DNA from: Heterotrichella gracilis
Taxonomy: Eukaryota; Sar; Xanthophyceae; Tribonematales; Xanthonemataceae
Assembly (NCBI GenBank): GCA_032358255.1
Contig: JAULBX010008662.1
Location: 50,409-114,408, forward strand
Direction: 5' to 3'
Length of the DNA: 64,000 bases
This document shows positions 46,099-59,290 of the stretch, piece after piece. How positions within the stretch are numbered: the first letter of the stretch is position 1; the number at the start of each line of letters is the position of its first letter. The notes under the pieces are model-generated. The model worked only from the letters and a program-made list of their open reading frames with translations. It was not told the DNA's origin and searched no databases. The position numbers and the translations under genes were made by a program.

Positions 46099-49000
46099 TC
46101 AAGCTGCGCCTCGAGATCGCTTTGTGGGCCGCAGCTGTGGCGCTTCCTCCTCAGACCCCGACCCATCCTCCTCTTCATCCTCGTCGCCATCATCCTCTTC
46201 CTCATCCCCATCTGATGTATCTTCCGATCCCAGGGACTGGCTCCCCTCCTCGTCACCCTCACTGTCATCATCCCCTGACTCGCTGCCATCCTCGTCTCCC
46301 TCCTCCGAACCAGAATCTGCCATCAACCCTAGCAGCACCTGGGTCCCAGCTGACAAGGTCGCCTGCTCTGCAACCCTCACTCGCAATGCATCCGCTAGCC
46401 GATGTAATCGCTGCACCTCAGCCCCACTCATCTCTGCACTATCGTGCTGCCGAATCTGCTTTTCTGTATCTTCCAACAGCACCCGGTCCCCCTCTAGGCT
46501 GGCAGGGTACCGGCGCAGGGCCTGCTTGATGATTCCCATGAGGGTGATCACCACTAACTGGGAGAACTCGCTGCCGTCCAGGTAAGGCTTGCCTAGCAGC
46601 ACTGGTGCTGAGCTGGACGTGGAGGCTGCACCTGATCCACCCATCTCCTGGCGCACCTCCTCAAAATCCTCCTCTCCCATCATCAGCACCTGGATGTGGG
46701 GCACCCACCTTCAGTTGTCACACAAAATTGCACTCGCGCTTGCAAGCGACAAAGAATCAGTGGTACCGACACAACTTATGAGAACCTTTAGATGAGAGGC
46801 AGACACGAGATTGTGCTTCATCCCGTTGACCAGGTCAGCTTTCAGTTTGTGCAGGCATTAGATAATGCCTTACTTGCTCAACGTGGTGTAGGCTACACCA
46901 TACCAGGACAAAATTGTAGCCAACATGCCAGAAGCACCACAACAATTTAAAAGAAAATCTCCCCCATGCATTGCATGCATGGCAATCTCGCACCACCCAC
47001 CTGCACTGTGGTCACCAAGTCATCAGGCAGCGGCTCCCCAGTGGTCAGACCAAAGAAGTCCATTGGTAGTGTGCCGCAGCCCCTCAGGAAGTGAAGCTTG
47101 CTGTCTTTGCCTTCAATAGTGCCCTATGTACAAGGAGGAGATATTGTGGCTGGACCACGGGAAGCAACCAACCAGGGGCTTGGTGGACGAACTGGTTTGT
47201 AATGCATGCATCTGCAGCTCATGGGCCTTGATAACATGTGCAAATTTCAATTTCTTTCACAGGATGCAGCAGCTGGTTAGCAACACTTGGCGATTGCTCA
47301 CCTTGAATACATGCATAATGAGAGAGCAGCATTCTCTTTTGGCCATTTTGCTGTGATTCACCATCCCCTGTGGCATGCACTCACATACCTTCTTTGTCAT
47401 TCTTGCATGTTTGCACAGCCTTAATCCTACACCTCTCAGCCCTTTTGCTAAACCTAAACCCACACACCTCCTCCGCCATCTTTTTGCACATGTCCACCAC
47501 GCTGCCTGCAGGGATGAGCACCATGTTGTGGGGATTGATGAATCCCGGCTGGCAGTCCACAAAGCCATACGTCAGCAGCAGCTGGGCATCGCTGAGGTCA
47601 CCATATGAGTGGAGGACCTGTTGGCCGACTGCAATGGGTTTGCCTGCACGCACAAAAGGGCATGGCTTTATACCAAGAAACTGCTTCATGGTCAACCATG
47701 AACATGCTGACCTATGCAGGATGAGATACCCATGACGTGTTTCTTCTTAATTTTCCATCAACTACCGCACATGGCATAAGTACCTATGCCTGGTTAACAG
47801 GTCACAAGCCATCCACAGTGTGCATCAGTGGCTCTGTTGAACCAAGCCAACCTGCTGCTTCCCATCACAGTGGTTGTTGGTACCTGCTTTCATGATGAAG
47901 TGCGGCTCAAGGGTTTCCTCCGCGGCTTCATTCCCCTCCCGCGCCTCCCTGACCAGCTCCAGTGCGGTGTTGCGCACCTCCGGGTTGCTGGAGTGGTTGA
48001 TCATGTCGATGCCAGGCAGCAGGTACAAATCAGTGCCTGAAATAATGGAATTGCATTATAATAATTTTATACTTACACATCTTGACATCAGCAGAAACCC
48101 AATCGACAAGTACATCCCTGATCCAACTATCACGGCCCGAATGAAGAGAGAGAGCCAGGGAAAGCCTGACAGGGCTAGCAAATCCCTTATACCAGCACAC
48201 TTGGGTGTTCTGTGCCTTTGTACTAAGAGGCATTCTTTAATTCTACAGACTGTACATGCCAAACCCAAGTCCAATGGTACAGGGAGCAGGTACAAATCCG
48301 TGCCTGCAAGGGAGAAATGCTTGGAATCTAATTATCTATTTTATTCATTCACTATTCATTGACAATCTACAGCAACAATTGACAACTACGCCCCTGATCC
48401 GAGTACGGACGCCCAGGGAAAGACTGACAGGGCTAGCAATTCCCTTGCACCAGGTTACTGGGGTGTTCTGTGCCTTACTGTACATGCCCAAATCCAACTT
48501 GGGCAAACTCAATTCCCGTCGGTAACGTTCACTGCCCAGTCCATATGCATTTAGGGTTTAGGGTGTGGTGCATTGGCAGGAAAGCTTACCATGCTGTACG
48601 CTCGCAGTCACCCAGTTCTCCTTAGCCAGGTGGAAGGCACGTGACTGCACCAGCGCCACGCCTGACGCAAAGTCGTCGTAGCTCCTGACCCCCTCGGGCC
48701 ACAGGTCTGGACGCGCCTCCAGCGCTGGCAGTATGGATTGGGTGAACAGGTCTTTGGGATCCTGCCCCCCTTCTGATTCTATGGCCGTGCCTGGAGGAAG
48801 GGGAGGGGTGAGGGTCATTGAGTGGGCTACTAATGGTGTCAGACTTATGTAAAGCAAGAGAGCAAAGCAGGTGCCAGAGAGTAAGCAGTCAGGTTGAGTA
48901 GCTAGCACATGCTGTCCATAATCTAGGCATCCGTCATGTAGTGCTATGCAATCATTGCATTGCAATGTTGGGGGGCAAATACTGCTGTTGTGTTCAAAGC

Positions 49001-50365
49001 AGGAGGCATGCGCTACCGCCAAACATGCATGCACATGTCCATACCACTAGGAGCAATGGACCAGAAACCGCCATAATTCCAAACCTGTCATACGTGCGCT
49101 ATGACACATGCATCATGCAGCACATGCGTGTCAATGGCACATGTGGTAAGGGATCTGGCAAGGGATGCATGCATGGCGATGGCACATGCGTCGAGCGGTG
49201 CAGGAGTGACAAATATACATGTGCAGTGCGGTGCATATGTATTAAGTGCACTTGCTTAGTGCACGTTCTGATTAAGAAGGAGAATGCTTGGGTGTAACAC
49301 CCTATAGGAAGGTTTGGCTACACACCCTTCAGTGCTGCCCGCTCCTCGGGTGTCCACAGGAGGGTGCAGTTGGTTGAGGCAGGGAGGGTTTCCATATACA
49401 TGTGGAAGGGGGAGGATTTGCCCTGCACACACACCCATCACCGCTCAATGGCCAGTCATGGCTCACAACCGCGGTCAACCGGCAGGCAACCGGTCAGAGG
49501 AGAGGAGAGTACATATGGTTATGCAAAGACCTGTGCAAACAGTTTAGTCGTTCAGGCATATGTGAGTCTAGCAACTATCAGCGACTTATGAAGAACAGAG
49601 GTACTGGCATGCAATATACCATGAGATGAACACGGCAGGGCGTGTACGCAACCGGATGTGCAAGGGTACAATATACGCACCTTGGCCTTCTCATGGAGTA
49701 GCAGCAGCACTGTGGCGATGAATGGGCTGATGGTGGTGCCCAGGCCCTGCAGGTACTGTGCCGCCTCACTGGCCTCGGCAGCTTGAGTCTGCACACATGC
49801 AAGGTGCGCAGCTTACAACACGCCGTAAACAGGAATCCTCTCGTGTGCTCTGAGTGTATTGATACTTTTACAGCATCTTCCTTAGCACGAAAACAGTGCT
49901 CTTGCCCAATGCGCAAGATTGAATATGCTGCCCACTGCACGCTATTCACTGATTGACAGCTTGCAGAATGGCTGTGTTAGAAACGAGGCTGCAGCCCAAA
50001 TGCCCTGGCTCCAGTGCCGAGCATCATGCGCGCATAACATATTGGCCTATTCTTAACCCTATACCCTGTCACAGGATGAATGTTTAGGGTATACAGTTTT
50101 TGTTGAGGGTTATGCAGACTAAGGACATGCCATGCACTGGTTGACCACTCACCAGGTCGTCCCCACGGGTGAGTGGGCGCAGCACTAAGGGGAGCGGCAC
50201 CAATATGAGCAGCTCCCCCTCGGCGATGGGCGCGCGCGCCACCACCCCCCGCCCGCTGCCCCCCGTCTCAGCAAACAGGTCCAGCTGGGGGTGCACGAAG
50301 CCCCTGTTGGCCTGGAGCCAGCTGGTGAAGTCGTGTGCCAAGGAGGGCTGTGCTGGGACCGCCAT
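46099..50365 (-). CDS. SET-domain lysine methyltransferase (Rubisco-LSMT / SETD6-like) with acidic tail
   Basis: Exons: 50365-50153, 49788-49681, 49422-49326, 48790-48590, 48036-47884, 47643-47468, 47123-47001, 46689-46099. It transfers methyl from SAM to protein lysines. Seen: GSGRGVVARAPIAEGELL at the start of the SET domain, an insert with KSSPFHMYMETLPAS and LWTPEERAALKGT, RAFHLAKENW, the SAM-site core LLPGIDMINHSSNPE, HSYGDLSDAQLLLTYGFV, then a Rubisco-LSMT substrate-binding-like helical domain from DFFGLTTGEPLP. The tail is a long Glu/Asp/Ser stretch (DGDEDEEEDGSGSEEE) ending in basic PTKRSRGAA, a possible nuclear signal. The start MAVPAQPSLAHDF is chosen; an open frame extends upstream without another ATG. 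Its substrate (Rubisco, ribosomal protein or nuclear factor) cannot be told; the acidic tail and basic end favour a nuclear or nucleolar target. Confidence 0.87.
48003..48515. repeat. Direct imperfect duplication across intron 4 / exon 5 of the SET gene
   Basis: Two units, about 48003-48270 and 48280-48515, share blocks in the same order: GCAGGTACAAATC-GTGCCTG, CCCTGATCC, CCAGGGAAAG-CTGACAGG, GCTAGCAA-TCCCTT, GGGTGTTCTGTGCC and CTGTACATGCC. The exon 5 acceptor and its first ~23 bases (GGCACTGATTTGTACC) are included, so a second acceptor-like copy (CTTGCAG then GCACGG) sits at about 48303. Confidence 0.8.
48550..48564. repeat. Telomere-like repeat near a SET-gene donor
   Basis: TTTAGGGTTTAGGG on the plus strand, beginning about 25 nt into the intron after the 48790-48590 exon. 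Confidence 0.85.
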
Positions 50366-50519
50366 TGGGGTCACGTGTGGGGCGTGAACCGTCGCAGTGG
50401 TGCTGAACAGGTTCTGCGGGTGTGAGGTGGAGGTGGCGTGTGTGAGTGTTCGATGCCGTGCCTCCTGGGGGGTTTTGAGTGGGTAAGGATGCACGGACAA
50501 CGTGAGGCCTTTTTCATTG

Positions 50520-51366
50520 CTGTATATGTGCCGTATTGGCTGTCAAGGAGACTGCAATGTGGGTTCAGGTGTGTGCTTGGATAAGGCATGAGATGGGTTT
50601 CGCCGCCACAGTTTACCACTGCACGGGTACGCCACCAGTGGCACGGAATAGTAGCCGCGATACAAAAGCACTAGTACTAGTTGCAGACCTTGAGCACGTG
50701 GCTGTGCAGGGAGCACGCTGCCTGGTGCCTGCAGTGACCCAGTTCTTGTGCATGCATGCATTCTGCACAAATGCATGCATCTATAATGATGCAGTGCCAG
50801 GGGATCCAAGCAGCCATCAACTCTTACCAAGTTAAGTTTTCGTTAAGAAGTATCGAAACACGTTCAGTGCTGAAAAGTTTGTTGCCGGCAAGCACTGAAG
50901 CGCCAGCTGGCCAAAATTGAGTAGGCTCGATATTGCACTAGAGGGACATAGTTGAAGGAATTGAAGGCTTGCTTCACAAGCGCGAGTAACCACTGGGTTC
51001 GTTTAATGAGCAATACCAACATGGTCTGTTCCTTAGTCGTCTGGGGTCACCCATTGCAATGCATTCCCCCCCGTGAGCATTCAGTAGTGCAGACACCTGC
51101 CCATGATGATGTCACTGACATTATGCACCGAGCCTCGCCCAGAATGCATGCAGAGAGTTTGCATGCCATGCAACTTCAGAGACCGGTAAAACACTGCAAT
51201 TGTGGCTCAACACGCTTTCTAGTTAAGGCCAGCCTGAACATCGACGGCGTCTTTGTTTCTGCCCGTCTGCATGTCATCCACGGCATTCCTCCCGAGTCAG
51301 CTGACCTCGTCAGCGCCCCCCTACCTCTGCGTAACGTGACAAGCTAGGTAGCAAACTTCGTTCAGC
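50520..51366. other. Divergent promoter region between SET and threonine dehydrogenase genes
   Basis: Presumed promoters for both flanking genes. An ATGCATGCATTCTGCACAAATGCATGCAT arrangement lies at about 50750-50781. No defined regulatory site was recognised. Confidence 0.4.
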
Positions 51367-54727
<3,361 letters not shown>

Positions 54728-56166
54728 CAGCAGACACGGAGTTAATGATCTTGATATAATTTTGGTGCCATTGCAGGCGATAACGAAGGAGCCAAGTCAA
54801 GGATTGTGCGATTGGGGGCAGTTCTGCTGCCGCCTGTGGGAGAAGCGTGCTGCTGGTGGATATCACATATTATGGAAGGATGGGGCATTGTTTCCGATTG
54901 TCTGATTAATTGGGGCGGTTTGGGAGGAGAGGTACAACGTGCTAATCACTAGTAGGTGCATTAGAAAATTTCTTGTATGATTTGTGTTTTTTTCCTGGGT
55001 TTTTTGTAAAGAATGTTCTCTTGCATCGGCTTCGGAGAGAGGCATGGAATGGAGGTGTGGTGTGTGCTAGTGGTACTGCAATGTTTACTGTTGGTGATCG
55101 CCAATTAGAGGGATGATTGAAGCATTGGATGAGCGGCCATTTCTTACGCTTTGTTAATGTATGCTCTTGGTCAACCACCCAAAGGTACTTGAATGCACAC
55201 CTGGTTGTGCAAACTCATTTTTCCTCGTACAGGTTTATAGATGATAATGTATATGGAAACAAGGATGGTCCATTATTTCTTTTATACTGCTGCGGTTGGC
55301 AAGTTTGTGTAGGGAGATGTGTGGGCAGTACGGCCTTGGGAGCGCATGCCGGGGTGCAACGAGTGTATTGTATTTTAGCACCTCATTTGAACATGGTGAA
55401 CTGTTAAGAGTGTTCAAACTCTGTATCCTGCACGGTATGCCTGTTGACCGGTCACGTCTCACAAATGTTTGGCCCCATACACTGTTTGCTACCGCGTTGC
55501 CACGCGCCTGCCTTCACCTGTTCTGTGGTTTTGAACTTCATGTCTGACTTCAAGATATCGTTTACCCTGCTTTGCCCATTGGGTAAGTTGCCCTTTTTGT
55601 GTTGCAAAAATTCTCACTGGGTGCGGCAGCCGCCTTTTGTGGGCCCACTAGGCTAGTAGGCCTAGGCTAGTGGGTCTTTTGTAGGCTACTACTGGGTAGG
55701 CCTAGTAGGGCTACTAGCCTAGTGGGTCTTTTGTAGGCTAGACCCACAGTGCTAGTAGCTAGTAGCCCGGGCGTTTCAACACATATTTTCGAAGGCGCAG
55801 CACAGTTTAAGTTCCTTCAACTGCATGTCTTTGTTAGTTGGACGGGTTGCCAAGTTGCCAAGTTGATTGCAGGGGTGAGCGTCCAGTGGACTCTTCTTGC
55901 ATGGGGCCCAGTGCAGGTGGATACCCTAACGTAGGGCAAGGTCCTTATTGTACAGTGTCTGCACCCAAATAAGCAAGCTCTCTTATGCTTGCGAACGTGT
56001 GGGGCATACGGTACACTTGAACTCTGCATGACTGTGACACTGCCAAAGTGTGCGCTTCTACCAGCATGTGTTGCCACGGGGCACAAAGCGTTGTCGTGTA
56101 ACAGGCGAGGCATGTAAGGCTAGGGCACTTTGCTGTTGTGTCTTCCGCCAGCGAGCGACGAAGCAG
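54728..56166. other. Intergenic between threonine dehydrogenase and HPRT
   Basis: About 1.4 kb with no gene recognised, apart from the CTAGTGGG / GTAGGC repeat cluster listed separately. Confidence 0.4.
55640..55765. repeat. Cluster of short direct and inverted repeats (AGGCCTAG / CTAGTGGGTC)
   Basis: The 18-mer CTAGTGGGTCTTTTGTAG occurs twice about 60 nt apart. Between and around the copies are GTAGGCCTAG, CTAGCCTAG and CTAGTAG words that pair with each other, so single-stranded DNA or RNA could fold into several short hairpins. Confidence 0.75.
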
Positions 56167-57962
56167 ATGGCGTTCGCTGCATCGATGGCAACCTGTTGTC
56201 ATGCAAGTGCTAGTTCCAACTTCCCCACTGCAAGACCCCTTGACTGGTGCCGGCCTCGCCCAAATTTGAGACAGCTGTCTGCCCGCCCAACATCAGCCAG
56301 GCTCCGGTGTAGTGCCACCAGCGTCACAGACACGATACTCACTGTAGAGCCCCACATCAGGGAGGACCTGAAGTCTATTCTCATCCAGGAGCAGGAGATT
56401 CGGACGCGGGTGGAGGAGCTGGGGGTGGAAATCGCTGCGGATTATGCGGACAAGCGCCCACTGATTTTGGGGGTATGTTGGCTACCTGTGAAGTGGGTTG
56501 ATCTCCGCTGACTCAAACGTACAGTTTGACACTGTGCGCTGACCCGCAGCTTGCATGTGTCGGCATTCAACGTGGCACTCAACCCTAACCCTAGCCATCA
56601 CTGTGACGCCCGTACTGAGCTGGGACCCTGTCTGCAGACACTGGTGGGCGCCTTCGTGTTCACAGCTGGTGAGTCACGGTTCCATCGCCTTTTGCGCTTG
56701 TATATGAACCGTGGTGCACTCTGAGCGCAAAAGAATCCGTAGGAGTGGAATCACGTTTTATAGTTGCATATGCATGCATATGCAGAGCAGCAATCTTGCA
56801 ATTGGCAACGCACTTAGGGACATGCAAGCCCAATGCATTCTCTTTGGTCGAATGAAACTTGTCAGCACACACTAGTGCGAGGGCTGCGACTGTATGTAAT
56901 GCCGCGGTCTCATTTTTTACGCAGTCGAGTCCAAGCGTAGGGTTTAGGGTTTCTAAATAGCTCAGCCATTGCAATGTAAAACAGTGAAAAGCAGGCTCAC
57001 CAGCTGTACTCGGTCCCTCATAATCAACTGCACAATGAAGTGGAAAGCACTTCTGAGCACCCATCCACTGTTGCTGTGTTCTTGCAGATCTAGTGCGGTT
57101 CATGAAGCCATCCCCACCTGGAATGCAGCTCGATTTTGTGCGTGCCAGCTCCTACGGGCACAGATCAATCTCCACTGGCGAGGTTGAGATCAACAACCAA
57201 ACCAAGGTGCCTGTTCAAGGGAGGCACGTCATTGTGGTAAGCTATGGATGGACTTGGGTCCAAGATAATGTCGTAGTTGACTTGCACCATGCGTGAACCA
57301 TAGTTCATTCACACGTGTTGGACAAGTGCATCATCACTTATCAGAGATTTTGTACTGAGAGGGTGGAGCTGACACCAAGCGCTCTGCATGCGTAACCAAG
57401 TCATCCTGTTACCGTCATCACTGTCTGCACTGTGGATCTATCTTGAGAGGGACTTCGACCATAAACATCTGCATCCCATTACGTTGCGCCACCATGCGCT
57501 TCATGCAATACTGCATTCCAAAGGCCACATCCCTTACCAATGGCTGGCTGGTGGTGAAGGATGGCTGGTGGTGACAGCTGGAGCGGGGCATGGCATGGCA
57601 TTGGATCCACCATCATCCAGCCCTTCCCCACTTCACGCGCCTGTGGTCCCTCTGCCCACCACCCACACCACCCAGTGCATTACCCCCACATGCTCTTGCG
57701 CCATCCACAGGTTGAGGACATTGTCGACACAGGCCACACCGCCAAGGCCCTGCGTGAGCTCCTCCTGGCCGATGGTGCCGCCAGTGTGGCCATGGCATCG
57801 CTGCTCAGCAAGCCCAGCAGGCGCCAGGTGGAGGTGCCCATCGAATATGTGGGCTTTGAGGTACCCAATGATATCGTGGTGGGCTATGGGCTGGATTTTA
57901 ATGAGCAATTCAGGTATCTGCCCTACATCGGGGCGCTCAAGGAGGAAGTCATCAAGGGCTGA
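56167..57962 (+). CDS. Hypoxanthine phosphoribosyltransferase with transit-type presequence
   Basis: Four exons: 56167-56472, 56638-56668 (31 nt), 57088-57236, 57711-57962. It salvages hypoxanthine/guanine with PRPP to IMP/GMP. Motifs: QEQEIRTRVEELGVEIAADY and RPLILGTLVGAFVFTADLVR (N-terminal HPRT block), DFVRASSYGHRSISTGEVE, the PRPP-binding loop VEDIVDTGHTAKAL, and the C-terminal FEVPNDIVVGYGLDFNEQFR with LPYIGALKEEVI. About 55 Ser/Arg/Ala-rich residues precede the enzyme (MAFAASMATCCHASASSN), suggesting plastid or mitochondrial import. All splice phases fit, including the glycine-ended exon 1 and the Asp codon shared by exons 2 and 3. His in DTGHTA, where relatives vary (Lys or Leu), is the only notable change. 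Confidence 0.93.
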
Positions 57963-59290
57963 TCAAAGCATTCTAAGAGTGTCCATTCCGAGCTAGGAGG
58001 GCGATTGGTGGGCGCTGTCCTCATGAGCAGAGTATTGGTTTTAGTTTTCACTTTACAATGTAGATTTTTATCTGGCATCAGTACTGCCCGGTGACGTTTC
58101 TACGCACAGTTTTATTGTCGGAGAATAATGTTCTAAACTAAATTTCCGTTGGTATGCTTTGTTTAGGTTGTGACACTGCCCCAGGTCCTGGGCCAGGACT
58201 GCATGCAGCCTCTTCAGTTGGCTATCCCAGATGCGGTGGGGGTCGCTGGACAGTACACAACACTGTAAAAGCGCACATCGTGGACTGCATGCATGCAGTC
58301 CAGCTCATGGATGCATACCCTGGAGTTGAAGCTAGTCTCAGGACGCTTGTGCTGTGTGTTACGTTGCTCACCGGTACCGCGGTCATCAACACTTTGAACT
58401 GACCACATTTGGCGGTGGCTCACCCCTGCAGCCCAACCTATAGTGACGCGGTTCAACACCAGCAACCTTTGGTGTCAGTGTATCTTTGATGTATCTGCCG
58501 TGTATTGCACGATGCAACACTTCTGATGTGACTCCAAAAGGTGAGGGGAAGAGTGGAAATATCATTTCACTTCATCTTTTCCCTTTTTTATGCATACAGT
58601 CATGCATATAAACATCAGCTTGATTTATTTTGATACACTGCAGCGGTCTTCAGCCACGACGCTATGTTAATTGCTATGAATTGAACCAACAGCTCTTCAA
58701 TTCGCTTGGCAATGGTCATTTACAGGTAGGGCAAGCGGCAACATTAGCTGGCATGCATAACCACATGCATGCATGCAATCGTGGTGTTGCACCGTGCTCA
58801 TCGCAACACGGAACACTCTTCACCTTGCTAACAAACGATTAAACATCAAAGGTACAGGTTCGGCTCAACGTCTTGACTTCTTTTTGCTTGGTTGTTGCCA
58901 AAATACGGTTGCATGCAATAAGCAAGGTCGGTTAGTGGACCAACCAACAACCGACCAGTTTTGCTAGGCCTCGCGCAATGCAACCTACAACCTTTATTTG
59001 TATCTGGAAAACGTTGAAGCATGTGACGTATTTGCAGCAACTTCGCAGCATTGTAGTTTCCTCAAGTTGACCAACTTGTCTGAGGCGCCTTCTCAGGATC
59101 TGGGGATGTTTACAGTTTGTGGTCCCTGATCAAAGCTTGATGGTCACAAGCTTTGCTTCCATCTGGTAGGTTTCTGAGGACGCATGCATTCCTTATTACA
59201 ACCTGCTCCTGTTGACAGTCAATACCCTGACAAGTACTCACATCGTACTTCTCCTGCTCAGGGCCTCGGTTGACAGTTTGTCAAGAAACC
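57963..59290. other. Intergenic between HPRT and SWIM copy C
   Basis: No gene recognised. ACTGCATGCATGCAGT at about 58285-58301 is a perfect palindrome, and another ATGCATGCATGC run lies near 58764. The promoter of copy C should be here. Confidence 0.4.

Noticed and set aside
46040-46585. Plus-strand Ser/Pro-rich frame opposite the acidic tail of the SET gene
   Set aside because: It is the antisense image of Glu/Asp codons; the minus frame continues the SET protein.
57388-57996. Long plus-strand frame overlapping the last HPRT exon
   Set aside because: It is a shadow frame; the HPRT frame carries the conserved PRPP-binding motif.
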